The notes under the pieces were generated by a model that was not told the DNA's origin, did no database searches, and saw only the letters and a program-made list of their open reading frames with translations. The position numbers and the translations under genes were made by a program. A stretch of 64,000 bases of DNA from Salibaculum sp035270045 (GTDB lineage Bacteria; Pseudomonadota; Alphaproteobacteria; Rhodobacterales; Rhodobacteraceae): positions 1 through 64,000 of the forward strand of contig NZ_DATFIP010000014.1 of assembly GCF_035270045.1 (NCBI RefSeq). The letters run 5' to 3'. Positions within the stretch are counted from its first letter, which is position 1; the number at the start of each line of letters is the position of its first letter. This document shows, one piece after another, positions 35,640 to 44,675 of this stretch.

Positions 35640-37139
35640 CTAGACGCCGCCGTCGCGCGCACGGGTCCAGCGATGAAGCCAGACCGGCGCCGAAGGCGCG
35701 CCGGCACTGTCGTGCAGAACCACGCGGATGTCGGCGGTCTCCACGTCTCGGGGCCGCACAAGAAAGGTCAGGCGGGTGCCGCCACCCGGCAGCGCGAAGG
35801 CGCTTACCCCGTCGATCTCTACCGAATCGGGGCCGGTGATCTCGGGATCAAGCCCCTCCGGCGATCCGGTCAAGTCGATCACATAGCGGCGGGTGCCGGG
35901 GCGCGCGTGCTCTCGCCCGCTACGGCTCTGGATGACGGCGCGCCCGGCATCGGGTGCCGCGTCCTCCCGGGTCCAGCTGACGGAATAGGCGAAACGGTAT
36001 TCGCCGCCGGAGGCCAGCGGCGCCTCTGGGCGCCAGAAGGCGACGACGTTGTCCATGAACTCGTCGTCCGTGGGGATCTCGACCAGCATCACGGCGCCGC
36101 GCCCCCAATCGCCCCCGGGGCGCACGATGGCGGAGGGGCGATCGTGGTAGCGCGCCTCGGTGTCCTCGAAATCGGCGAAGGCGCGGCGGGTCTGGAACAG
36201 GCCGAAGCTGACCGGGCCATCATCGAGAAAGGCCGAGGTTTCAAGCCGCGCCGGATTCGAGAGCGGCCGCCAGAGGTGTTCACCCGCCCCGTTCTCGATC
36301 AGCAAAAGGTCGCTGTCGTGGACCCTTGGACGGAAATCATCGCTGACCGAGGCGCGAAGCGGACCCTTGAGAAACATCGACGTCAGCGGCGCCACGCCGA
36401 TATCGGCGATCTCGCGACGCGGCAGCAGCGTGACGGCAAGTTCGCATATCGTGGTCCGACCGGGGCGCAATGTCATGTCCAGGTGGCCTGCCAGCGAGGG
36501 GCTGTCGATCACCGCTTCGATGCGAACCTCAGCCCCGTCGGGCCGGTGCAGGCGCAGGTGGGTGAAGCGGGGGAACTCCTCGGGGGCGGGGCCGCCCGTG
36601 CCCAGCGCCACGGCGCGTGCCGACAGGCCGTAGACCATCGCCTGCCCGAGGGCGCGGAAATAGCTTGCGCCCTGCAGGACCAGCACCTCGTCCATCAGCC
36701 CAGGCGCGTTCAGCGGATGGCGCAGGCGCAGCCCCGAGAATCCCGCGCCGGGCGCCGTGTCGGGCACGGTGTCGAAATAGCGTGGGTCGAAATCGAATAG
36801 CCCCGGTGCAAAGGCAATTTCCTCGGGGCCGTCCCCTCGATCGATGTCAACGCGGACGGGATCGGGGAAGAACAGGCCCGGCGGAAGCAGGTCGACCGCG
36901 AACCCGGGGCCGTGGGGCAGCATGGCCGCGCGCCCCGGAATCGGCCGGATGCCGCGGTAGGCGTCATAGGTCAGCCCCGAGAAGGGCGCGGGCAACGGTC
37001 GCGACGGTTGCGAATAGGGGCGACCGGCAAGGTGCCGCGCCTTGTCCAGCAAACCATGGAGTGGTTGCGCACTGGCGTTTCGCGGCCGCAAGAGGGCCGC
37101 CGCGGTGACCCCAGACAGGAAGCTTCTCCGTCGCATCAT
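35640..37139 (-). CDS. opgG: Osmoregulated periplasmic glucan biosynthesis protein (OpgG/OpgD)
   Basis: A 499-residue periplasmic protein with a Tat-like signal (MMRRRSFLSGVTAAALL) and the MdoG fold. Recognisable stretches are FSGLTYDAYRGIRP, HPLNAPGLMDEVLVLQGASY and FMDNVVAFWRP. OpgG/OpgD act on beta-glucan chains in the periplasm during OPG backbone synthesis and branching. The twin-arginine start is more typical of OpgD. It overlaps opgH by 4 bp (ATGA), with two adjacent ATG codons at 37139 and 37136. Confidence 0.9.
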   Translation of the reverse strand: MMRRRSFLSGVTAAALLRPRNASAQPLHGLLDKARHLAGRPYSQPSRPLPAPFSGLTYDAYRGIRPIPGRAAMLPHGPGFAVDLLPPGLFFPDPVRVDIDRGDGPEEIAFAPGLFDFDPRYFDTVPDTAPGAGFSGLRLRHPLNAPGLMDEVLVLQGASYFRALGQAMVYGLSARAVALGTGGPAPEEFPRFTHLRLHRPDGAEVRIEAVIDSPSLAGHLDMTLRPGRTTICELAVTLLPRREIADIGVAPLTSMFLKGPLRASVSDDFRPRVHDSDLLLIENGAGEHLWRPLSNPARLETSAFLDDGPVSFGLFQTRRAFADFEDTEARYHDRPSAIVRPGGDWGRGAVMLVEIPTDDEFMDNVVAFWRPEAPLASGGEYRFAYSVSWTREDAAPDAGRAVIQSRSGREHARPGTRRYVIDLTGSPEGLDPEITGPDSVEIDGVSAFALPGGGTRLTFLVRPRDVETADIRVVLHDSAGAPSAPVWLHRWTRARDGGV

Positions 37140-38704
37140 GCGGGTGCATCCATCAGGCGCATGACCAGTGGCGCGAAGCAGAGCGGCAGGGCGACGGGGG
37201 CAAGCCATATTGCCGCCGGTCCGGCCATAACGGCGGCCGACAGCACAAGGCCCCAGCCCGCCGCAGCTTCGCCGTGGCCGGGTCGCAGCCGGGCCCCGCC
37301 CTTGCGGTTGCCGGATTTCCAGCCGCAATCGCGCCCCAGGCAAACGGCGACAACGCTGCCCGCCTGCCGCAGCATCATCAACGGCGCGATGACGCTAGAG
37401 ACGGCCAGTTCGCCGATGGATGCGCGCAGCAAGACTGCGCGCCGTCGCGGCGTGCGCGCGCCATGCCACCGATCCAGCAGCGCGCAGAGCTTGGGCAGAA
37501 GCAGTATCATGGCCACGACGGCCAGCGGCAGAACCCCTGACAGTGGCACGCTGCCGAATGCGACGAGGAGAACGAGGATCAACCAGATCGGCGCGACCAG
37601 ATAGCTGAGAACACCCATCGCCAGGTGCACGCGGCTGACCGGGTCCAGGCCCGGCGCGGCCAGGAGGCGCAGATGTTGAAGGTTACCTTGGCACCAACGG
37701 CGGTCACGGGCGTGGAACGCAGCGATGGTTTGGGGCGCCTGCTCAGCGCTGCCGTCCGTCGCCGGGTCCAGGACCACGGCCCAGCCAGCGCGTCGGATCC
37801 ATGCAGCTTCCACGAAATCGTGGCTGAGGATCGCGCCACCCCACGGTGCATCGCCGGGAAGGTCAGGCAAGGTGCGGGCGGCACGGAAGGCGGCCACGCG
37901 GATTAGCGCATTGTGCCCCCAGAAATTGCCGCTGTCACCGCTCCAGGCCGCGAAACCGCGTCCGAAACCGCCCGACAACAGTCGAGCGGCGACACGCTGG
38001 TGGCGGCCAAAGTGCGTCCGTCCCGATCGAAGCGCGATACCGGCTTGCAGAAGGCCCAGCATCGGTCGCTGTTGCATCTGCCGGATCATGCACGCGATGC
38101 GCCGGGCCGCCATGCGACTGTCGGCATCTAGGACCAGCATGTGATCGAAGTGCGCGCCGTGGGTGTCCACCCATGCGCCGATGTTGCCCGGTTTACGCCC
38201 TGTGTTCCGGGCCCGGCGCCGGTAGCTCAGAAGACCGGCGTCCCGCAGGGGAAGCAGTGCCGCCTCTTCGCGCGCAATATGGTCGGCGCCCGTGGTATCG
38301 GACAGCACGAAGATCTGACACCCCTCACCAAGCCCCGCCCGATGGAGCGCAGGGTGCAAGGCCTGGAGGTGGCGTGCGATGGGCCGTGGATCTTCCTTGC
38401 ACAGGGTCACAAGGATTGCTGTTCGGGTGGACGGGCGCCAGTGCGCGGCCACATCCGCCCGCTGCGCCGGGCGCAAAAGCAGGCCAAGAAGCGCCGTTGC
38501 AGCACCGCCGGAAATCCAGACCGCGGTGACGGCGACAAGCGGCAAGGCGATGCGGGCGGAAGATGTCCAGGTCGTCACGCTGGTCGCGAATGCCGACACG
38601 ACCGCCACTGTCAGGCCAAGCGTCAACAGAACCGCCATGGTCCGCGGTGCATGCCACGCGGCCGTTGCGGCACCGGCGCCTGAGCGGGGTTCTGCAAGCG
38701 ACAT
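37136..38704 (-). CDS. opgH: Glucans biosynthesis glucosyltransferase OpgH
   Basis: A 522-residue inner-membrane GT2 enzyme that polymerises UDP-glucose into beta-glucan. Two N-terminal membrane helices are followed by the catalytic domain, with DTTGAD, the DAD-type motif VLDADSRM, SHDFVEA and RRWCQGN (QRxxRW-type), then C-terminal helices. It is well short of the 847-residue E. coli MdoH and lacks its long N- and C-terminal extensions. Translation is coupled to opgG. Osmoregulation cannot be judged from the 88-bp upstream gap. Confidence 0.9.
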   Translation of the reverse strand: MSLAEPRSGAGAATAAWHAPRTMAVLLTLGLTVAVVSAFATSVTTWTSSARIALPLVAVTAVWISGGAATALLGLLLRPAQRADVAAHWRPSTRTAILVTLCKEDPRPIARHLQALHPALHRAGLGEGCQIFVLSDTTGADHIAREEAALLPLRDAGLLSYRRRARNTGRKPGNIGAWVDTHGAHFDHMLVLDADSRMAARRIACMIRQMQQRPMLGLLQAGIALRSGRTHFGRHQRVAARLLSGGFGRGFAAWSGDSGNFWGHNALIRVAAFRAARTLPDLPGDAPWGGAILSHDFVEAAWIRRAGWAVVLDPATDGSAEQAPQTIAAFHARDRRWCQGNLQHLRLLAAPGLDPVSRVHLAMGVLSYLVAPIWLILVLLVAFGSVPLSGVLPLAVVAMILLLPKLCALLDRWHGARTPRRRAVLLRASIGELAVSSVIAPLMMLRQAGSVVAVCLGRDCGWKSGNRKGGARLRPGHGEAAAGWGLVLSAAVMAGPAAIWLAPVALPLCFAPLVMRLMDAPA

Positions 38705-38792
38705 GGCAGCTGGAAAGCCTTCTGTTCGTCAGAGCCGGAAATGACTCACGCTCTGCGAAAGCTAGACCAAGCATGGGGTCGAGCAAGCGGTG

Positions 38793-39350
38793 TTACCCCC
38801 CGCGTCCCGAAAATGGGGGCCACATGCGTGAAAAGACGCCGTCGCGGCGGATGATGCCATGATAAGCGGCCGCAGCGACATGGGATGCGATAACCCCGGC
38901 GAAAAGGATCGCCGCGAAGTAATGAACCGTCTTTGCAACCTCGGCCAGCGCGTCCGACCGCGGAACCAGGGACGGAACACCCAGCAAGTCAAGCGTTTCG
39001 ATGGGAAAGCCCCCGGCCTTGACGCGGATGTAGCCCGCAATCGGCATGATGAAAAGGAGCGCGTATAGTGAGGCATGGGACAGGCCCGCGATCCGACGCT
39101 GCCAGCCGGGCAACTCCGCGGGAAGCGCTGCCGGCGGGTGCCCCCATCGATAGACCGCGCGCGCGATCACAAGCATCAGGAGAAGCACACCGACATTCTT
39201 GTGGAATACAAACAAGGTATTCTGCAGAGATCGGTCGAGGCCCTGTTGCACCATCACGACGCCAGCGGGAAGCATGGCCAAAACAAGGATTGCCATGATC
39301 CAATGAAACAAGCGCGCCGGAAGGCGATACCGGAGGGTGGAAGGTGTCAC
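38793..39350 (-). CDS. Cytochrome b561-type membrane protein
   Basis: A 185-residue protein with four membrane helices. His in FHWIMAILVLAML, FHKNVGVLLLMLV, LSHASLYALLFIMPI and VHYFAAILFAGVIASHVA gives the two bis-His heme b sites of bacterial cytochrome b561. It transfers electrons across the inner membrane, often to quinone. It stands apart from opgH on the same strand and is divergent from the lipid operon, with about 96 bp between the starts. Confidence 0.88.
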   Translation of the reverse strand: MTPSTLRYRLPARLFHWIMAILVLAMLPAGVVMVQQGLDRSLQNTLFVFHKNVGVLLLMLVIARAVYRWGHPPAALPAELPGWQRRIAGLSHASLYALLFIMPIAGYIRVKAGGFPIETLDLLGVPSLVPRSDALAEVAKTVHYFAAILFAGVIASHVAAAAYHGIIRRDGVFSRMWPPFSGRGG

Positions 39351-39415
39351 TGCATTACCCCATTTACCGTCATCTTACGCCTCGTTCAGCTTGCTTCAAG
39401 GGGCGATCGTCTGGC

Positions 39416-39443
39416 TTGACTGTCTGCGGGGCCGCGCCATATT
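39416..39443 (+). promoter_or_regulatory. Candidate sigma-70 promoter of the envelope operon
   Basis: TTGACT (39416-39421) and CATATT (39438-39443) are spaced by 16 bp and match the -35 and -10 consensus well for this GC-rich genome. Transcription from it would begin near 39450, at the start codon of the first gene of the operon, implying a leaderless or nearly leaderless message. Confidence 0.45.
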
Positions 39444-39446
39444 TCC

Positions 39447-40199
39447 TTGGTGTCTTACGCAAGATCCCCTGATGCAAACCGTCTGCCCCTCAGCACGCGG
39501 TCACGCACGATCGCGCCGCTGGGTGAGTTCGCAGCGGCCGCAGGGGGTCTGGGGCTGGCCATCTTCGTCCTTTTGGCCCTGACGCCCGGCCTGGGACTTG
39601 GCCCGAAGGCGGCGGCCTGTCTGTTTTTCACAGGGACGGCAGCGCTGGCGGCGCGCGCGCTACAACGGGATTACCCCTACGACCACCTCGGCCTTTGCAA
39701 CGTGGTCACGCTGGCACGTCTGGCGCTTACCATGGCGTTGGTGGCCCCGCTGGCGTCGGGTGGCGGCACATCCTGGTTTGTTTTCGTCGTCGCGACGGTT
39801 GCGCTGACGTTAGACGGGGTCGACGGCTGGTTCGCCCGTCGGCAGGGCTACGCCTCGGAATTCGGCGCGCGCTTCGACATGGAAGTCGACTCCCTCCTGG
39901 CATTCATCCTTGCCCTGAACGCCGCCCTGGCAGGTGGTGCGGGCACCGCCGCGATCGTGCTGGGCCTGCCAAGATACATCTTTGTCGCAGCGGCTTGGGC
40001 GGCCCCGTGGATGCGCCGGAACGTGCCAGAACGGTTCAGCCGCAAGGTCGTCTGCGTGGCCCAACTGGGCGCGCTGATCGCGCTGCAGGCACCCATTCTG
40101 CCCGGTGGCATCGCTCAGGCCCTCGTGCCTGCCGTGGCCGCTCTGCTGGTGTGGTCATTCGCACGTGACGTGGCATGGCTGTGGCGACGCCGTGCATGA
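39447..40199 (+). CDS. CDP-alcohol phosphatidyltransferase family membrane protein
   Basis: A 250-residue membrane protein with the invariant CDP-alcohol phosphotransferase motif D-x2-D-G-x2-A-R-x8-G-x3-D-x3-D, seen as DGVDGWFARRQG, then GARFDMEVD. The enzyme joins a CDP-activated diacylglycerol or similar to an alcohol, making a phospholipid or phosphoglyco head group. The frame has no ATG start: TTG at 39447 or GTG at 39450 is used, and a stop lies upstream at 39417. It overlaps the next gene by 4 bp. This is the first gene of a seven-gene operon whose product is unknown. Confidence 0.85.
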   Translation: MVSYARSPDANRLPLSTRSRTIAPLGEFAAAAGGLGLAIFVLLALTPGLGLGPKAAACLFFTGTAALAARALQRDYPYDHLGLCNVVTLARLALTMALVAPLASGGGTSWFVFVVATVALTLDGVDGWFARRQGYASEFGARFDMEVDSLLAFILALNAALAGGAGTAAIVLGLPRYIFVAAAWAAPWMRRNVPERFSRKVVCVAQLGALIALQAPILPGGIAQALVPAVAALLVWSFARDVAWLWRRRA

Positions 40200-41833
40200 C
40201 CCGAGAGCTGCGAAAACGCGCGCTGCGATTGGCCGTCGCGGCACTGATTTTTCACCTGCTTCTGATCCAGCCCAACCATCCCGCGGCAATGACCCGGGAA
40301 GCGCTCTGGGTCTTGCCGCTGGAGCTTCCGGTGATCCTGCTGGGCTTGATCGCGATGCCCTTGGCAAATTGGAGCACCGTGGTGCGCGGGTTCCTGGTGG
40401 CGGTTTTGATGACGCTCGCGCTGCTCAAAACGGCGGACTTCTTGATGTTCACGGCGCTTGGACGCGGCTTCAACCCGGTTGCTGACATGTCGCTTGTCGA
40501 GGCAGGACTGCGCCTTGCCACCGGAGCCATCGGCCACGCCCTGACCCTGATCGTCATGCTTATCGCCCTGGTGGCCGGCGCTGGCACGGGCTGGGCCGTG
40601 TGGTGGGCCAGTGGGGTTTGGGCCCGGATCGCAGCACCACCTGCCCTTGCGTGGACATCGGCGGCTGCATCCATGCTTTTTGCCGGCGTCGCGACCGTCC
40701 AGGTCGGCCATGCCATGGGGCGCTGGACTCTTCCGCTTGACCCGCCCGGTGCTGCATTCACCGCCCGGGTCGGCGTCGAGCGCATCGAGACGGTGCGCAT
40801 GACACTGGCCAACTTGCGGACCTTCAAGGAGGCGGCGGGCAACGACCCCTACGCGGCGCATGCGGGCCTTTTGGAAGGGATCGATCGGGATGTGCTGATT
40901 GTCTTTGTCGAAAGTTATGGCCGTGCAAGCCTGGACACACCGCTCTACGCCGAGACCCACCGCGCCACGCTGAGTGCGGCCGAAGAGAGGCTGGGGAAAT
41001 TGGGTTTGTCCATCCGCTCGGGGTTTCTGAGTGCGCCCACGCGTGGCGGGCAAAGCTGGCTCAGCCATGCGACCTTTTCCAACGGACTTTGGGTCACCGA
41101 CCAGATGAGCTACGGCGCCGTCCTTTCCAGTGGGCGTCGCACACTGTTCCACCTTGCCTCCGACGCGGGATTCCATACCGCCGCGGTCATGCCACAAATA
41201 ACGCTCGACTGGCCGGAATCCTCCTTGATGGGCTTCGAAACCGTGTTGGCCGCCGATGACCTCGGCTACGCCGGGCTACCGTTCAATTGGGTCACGATGC
41301 CCGATCAGTTCACTTTCGCCGCACTGGACCGGTTGCTGCGGGAGGCCGGGGACGACAGGCCGCTGTTCGCGCAACTCGCGCTTGGGTCGTCGCACGCCCC
41401 ATGGGTTCCGGTGCCCGACCTCGTTGCATGGGATGAAATCGGCGATGGCCGCATCTTCAACGCCATGGCCACATCGGGCGAAACGCCCGAGGCGGTTTGG
41501 CGCGACCGGGATCGCGTGCGCGACCAGTACCGCCGCGCCATCGACTATGCGTTGCGGGTCGTGTTCGACTATGCCGCGCTGCACGCCCCCGATCCGCCAC
41601 TTATTTTCGTGGTGGGCGACCACCAGGCGGCGGACTTCGTCGCGCTGGACGGACGTCCTGACGTGCCGGTTCATGTCATTGGCCCAAAAGCCCTGGTGAG
41701 CCCGGTCGAGGGATGGGGTTGGACCGAGGGCCTTCTTCCCGAAGACCAGTCAGAGGTCTTGTCGATGGCGCGCATGCGCGATCTGATCCTGGACGCGTAT
41801 TCTCGCCCACCCGGTACGGGCGCGGACAGTTGA
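40196..41833 (+). CDS. Membrane sulfatase-fold protein, LTA synthase / phosphoglycerol transferase-like
   Basis: A 545-residue protein: four or five N-terminal membrane helices (about 10-175) and a periplasmic alkaline-phosphatase/sulfatase-fold domain from about 230. Metal-site motifs are VFVESYG and VVGDHQAADF, and TRGGQSWLSH carries the likely Thr/Ser nucleophile. This is the layout of LtaS, OpgB and EptA, which move phosphoglycerol or phosphoethanolamine from phospholipid to an acceptor glycan or lipid. Neighbouring opgGH makes OPG decoration attractive, but the gene is not in their transcript. ATGA and TTGA overlaps couple it to both neighbours. Confidence 0.8.
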   Translation: MTRELRKRALRLAVAALIFHLLLIQPNHPAAMTREALWVLPLELPVILLGLIAMPLANWSTVVRGFLVAVLMTLALLKTADFLMFTALGRGFNPVADMSLVEAGLRLATGAIGHALTLIVMLIALVAGAGTGWAVWWASGVWARIAAPPALAWTSAAASMLFAGVATVQVGHAMGRWTLPLDPPGAAFTARVGVERIETVRMTLANLRTFKEAAGNDPYAAHAGLLEGIDRDVLIVFVESYGRASLDTPLYAETHRATLSAAEERLGKLGLSIRSGFLSAPTRGGQSWLSHATFSNGLWVTDQMSYGAVLSSGRRTLFHLASDAGFHTAAVMPQITLDWPESSLMGFETVLAADDLGYAGLPFNWVTMPDQFTFAALDRLLREAGDDRPLFAQLALGSSHAPWVPVPDLVAWDEIGDGRIFNAMATSGETPEAVWRDRDRVRDQYRRAIDYALRVVFDYAALHAPDPPLIFVVGDHQAADFVALDGRPDVPVHVIGPKALVSPVEGWGWTEGLLPEDQSEVLSMARMRDLILDAYSRPPGTGADS

Positions 41834-42798
41834 GACCGCCCGGCCCCAGAATCCCCGGCTGGATCATCAGGATCGCACAAGTCGTCGTCGCCCTGGGCCT
41901 GCTCGCGATGATCTGGCGCGCAGCGGATGGGCCGGAGGCGGCGCGCAGCCTTGCCGCGTCTGACTGGCGGTGGCTCGCGCTGGCGCTCGTGCTTCTGAGT
42001 GTCCAGACCGTGCTGTCGGCGCTGCGCTGGCAACTGACAGCCCGGCAGTTGGGCATCGCGCTGCCGACCGGGCAAGCCCTGCGAGAATACTATCTCTCGC
42101 AGGTCGTGAACCAGTCGCTGCCGGGCGGAATGGCGGGTGACGCGGGCCGTGCCGTGCGCTCACGGGGGCAAGCGGGCCTTTTGGCGGCGGGACAGGCGGT
42201 CTTGTTCGAGCGGCTGGCCGGGCAGATCGGCCTTTTCGCCACGCTCGGCGTGGCCTTCATGGCGACCCTTGCGTTTCCCGGCGGTTTGGAGTGGCCGCGG
42301 TGGCTGCTCGGGCCTGTCGCACTACTGCTGGCAATCGGCTTGAGCCTGCCCGTTCTGGCGCTCGGAGCGCGCGCGCTTCCGGGCGCCGCAGGGCGCACCG
42401 CCCGCCACCTCGGGAGGGCCTTCCTCAGGGCACTGGCAGCCCGCAACGTCTGGCCCAGACAGGTCGTTTTCAGCCTCGGCACCACGGTCTGCAACCTGGC
42501 AGCATTCACATGCGCCGCGCGGGCGGTTGGCGCGGAGCTCAGCCCGGGCGCTGTCACAGCACTTGTCCCGCTGGTCCTCCTCACGATGGTCATACCGATC
42601 TCCATTTCGGGCTGGGGCCTGAGAGAGGGTGCTGCGGTGACGCTTTTGCCCGTCGCCGGCGTGGCGGCCAGCGACGGACTGGCGGCAAGCGTGGCCTTCG
42701 GGCTGGTCTTCGTCGCGGCGGTTATGCCCGGAATCGTCATGTTGTGGCTGAAACCGCGGGCAAAGCCCTCAGGAAATGGGCCCTTGACCATGCCGTGA
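41830..42798 (+). CDS. Lysylphosphatidylglycerol synthase TM / flippase-like (YbhN, UPF0104) protein
   Basis: A 322-residue membrane protein with eight or so helices, matching the flippase-like domain family of MprF and AglD (LPGGMAGDAGRAV and FERLAGQIGLFA are family hallmarks). It would translocate or handle lipid intermediates. It starts with TTG at 41830, whose bases overlap the previous TGA stop (TTGA), so translation depends on coupling. An 88-bp gap follows before the binding-protein gene. Confidence 0.8.
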   Translation: MRPPGPRIPGWIIRIAQVVVALGLLAMIWRAADGPEAARSLAASDWRWLALALVLLSVQTVLSALRWQLTARQLGIALPTGQALREYYLSQVVNQSLPGGMAGDAGRAVRSRGQAGLLAAGQAVLFERLAGQIGLFATLGVAFMATLAFPGGLEWPRWLLGPVALLLAIGLSLPVLALGARALPGAAGRTARHLGRAFLRALAARNVWPRQVVFSLGTTVCNLAAFTCAARAVGAELSPGAVTALVPLVLLTMVIPISISGWGLREGAAVTLLPVAGVAASDGLAASVAFGLVFVAAVMPGIVMLWLKPRAKPSGNGPLTMP

Positions 42799-42886
42799 GC
42801 CGTGCGGAACGATCCAACCCAAGCCGTTGCCTTGTTTCTTACCGGTTCACCTCTACCCTCTGTCCGAGAACTGCAAGGAACAGAAA

Positions 42887-43885
42887 ATGAGAATGACCCC
42901 GAACCGCCGCACCTTTCTTGGAACCGGCGCCGCGACACTTGGCGCGGGCGCGCTGACCCTTGCCGCCGTGCCTCGCGCGTCGGCGCAAGCCACCGCCAGC
43001 CTGCAACTTTCCTGGCTGCATTCCGCTCAATTCGCGGGGAGTTATATCGCGCTGGACCGTGGCTGGTGGTCGGATGCCGGGCTTGACGTATCGTTGCTGC
43101 CCGGTGGGCCAAACGCGCCGGTCGAGCCGCCCGTGGTGTCCGGAACGGCACTTGTCGGCATTTCCGCGGCCGATTACACCGCAGCGGCCGTCGAACAAGG
43201 CGCGCCGTTCAAGATCCTCGGGGTGGCGATGCAGAAGAACCCGTTCGTGATCGCGTCGCTGCCAGCCAACCCGGTAAACGAGCCCGCAGATCTGGTGGGC
43301 AAGCGGATTGGCATGGCGCTGGCCAACACGCCGGTCCTGCAGGCCCTCTGCACGCTGAACGACGTCGATATCGACGAGATCGAGATCGTCCCGACCCAGT
43401 ATTCCGCCCAGCCCCTGCTGGCAGGCGAGGTTGACTGCCTGCTCTGCTGGGAAACGGACCTGCCAGTCGCGATGGCGATGCAGGGCGTCGACAGCCTGAC
43501 CATGTTGATGGCCGACCATGGCTATGCCGTGCATTCCCAGACCTACATCGCGACCGATGACAGCCTTGCCAATCGCCGCGAGGAGCTGGTCGCACTGATG
43601 TCGGGCGAGGTGCGCGGATGGGAGGCCTATCGCGAAGACACGGATGCCGCCGCCGCATTGACAGTGGGAATGTTCCCGGATGCGGGCCTCGATCCGGAAA
43701 CGCAGAAACTACAGGCCGCGCGGCAGGTGCCGCTGATGTTTTCCGATCTGACGGACGCCAATGGCTTCGGCTGGTGGACGGATGACACCGTCGCCGCCAA
43801 TATCGAGACGCTCGCTCTTCTTGGGCGGACCGTTACGCCGGACCTGTGGGATCGCTCCATTCTCGAAGAGGTCCATGGCACGTGA
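42887..43885 (+). CDS. ABC transporter substrate-binding protein (NMT1/THI5-like, SsuA family)
   Basis: A 332-residue periplasmic protein with a Tat signal (NRRTFLGTGAATLGAG, cleavage near ASAQ). The fold is type-II binding protein of the SsuA/THI5 group, beginning LQLSWLHSAQFAGSYIALDRG, with a conserved Cys-Cys-type loop (VDCLLCWETD). Such proteins bind sulfonates, nitrate, pyrimidine precursors or riboflavin; here the ligand is unknown. AAGGAA lies 6 bp before the start. It overlaps the ATPase gene by 11 bp. Confidence 0.88.
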   Translation: MRMTPNRRTFLGTGAATLGAGALTLAAVPRASAQATASLQLSWLHSAQFAGSYIALDRGWWSDAGLDVSLLPGGPNAPVEPPVVSGTALVGISAADYTAAAVEQGAPFKILGVAMQKNPFVIASLPANPVNEPADLVGKRIGMALANTPVLQALCTLNDVDIDEIEIVPTQYSAQPLLAGEVDCLLCWETDLPVAMAMQGVDSLTMLMADHGYAVHSQTYIATDDSLANRREELVALMSGEVRGWEAYREDTDAAAALTVGMFPDAGLDPETQKLQAARQVPLMFSDLTDANGFGWWTDDTVAANIETLALLGRTVTPDLWDRSILEEVHGT

Positions 43886-44675
43886 CGTGACCCCCCCTCC
43901 GGAAGTCGTGTGCGCTTCCCTTGCCAAGACCTTCGCCGGTCGCACCGAGGCGGTCCATCCGATCGACCTGACCTTCACGGCAGGCCGGACCACCGCTTTG
44001 GTGGGGCCATCTGGATGCGGGAAATCGACCCTTCTGCGGATGGTGGCGGGGCTTGAGAGCCCGAGTGCCGGCACGGTCGAGATCGGCGGGGCACCGCCCG
44101 CGGCGACACTCCGGCGCGCTGGCCTGTCGGTGGCGTTTCAGGACCCGTCCCTCCTCCCGTGGCGAAGTGTGCGCGGAAACATGGAGCTTGCGCTGACCCT
44201 CGCGCGGCGGCGCGTGGAGTCATCGGAAATCGACCAGTTGATCGCCCTGGTCGGCCTGGAAGGGTTTGGCGACACGCGCCCCGCCGAACTGTCGGGCGGC
44301 ATGCGCCAGCGCGCTGCCATCGCGCGGGCACTTGCAACGCGTCCGGGCCTTCTGCTTCTTGATGAGCCGTTCGGAGCGGTCGACGAACTGACCCGGAGGC
44401 AGCTGGCGCAGGATCTGCCCCGGATCTGGGAAGCGCGTGGCACGACGACGATCCTTGTTACCCATTCCGTCAGCGAGGCGGTGCTTTTGTCAGACCGGGT
44501 CATCGTCTTGTCGCCGCGCCCTGCCGCGATCGTGGACGATATCGAGATTGATCTGCCGCGCCCGCGCGCCAAGGATGCGGGCCGGGGCGACCGGGCCATC
44601 GCCTTGACCGACCGCGTCTTCGCGGCGCTCGCCCAGGGAATGGCGACCGCCAACCCGCCGCTGGCCGCCCAATGA
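43875..44675 (+). CDS. ABC transporter ATP-binding protein (SsuB/ThiZ-like)
   Basis: A 266-residue ATPase with Walker A GPSGCGKST, Q-loop AFQDPSLLPWRSV, signature LSGGMRQRAAIARALA and Walker B LLLLDEPFGAVDE, typical of nitrate/sulfonate/taurine importers. It is part of a complete importer with the binding protein upstream and the fused permease downstream; both junctions overlap. No regulatory domain is present. Confidence 0.93.
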   Translation: MARDVTPPPEVVCASLAKTFAGRTEAVHPIDLTFTAGRTTALVGPSGCGKSTLLRMVAGLESPSAGTVEIGGAPPAATLRRAGLSVAFQDPSLLPWRSVRGNMELALTLARRRVESSEIDQLIALVGLEGFGDTRPAELSGGMRQRAAIARALATRPGLLLLDEPFGAVDELTRRQLAQDLPRIWEARGTTTILVTHSVSEAVLLSDRVIVLSPRPAAIVDDIEIDLPRPRAKDAGRGDRAIALTDRVFAALAQGMATANPPLAAQ

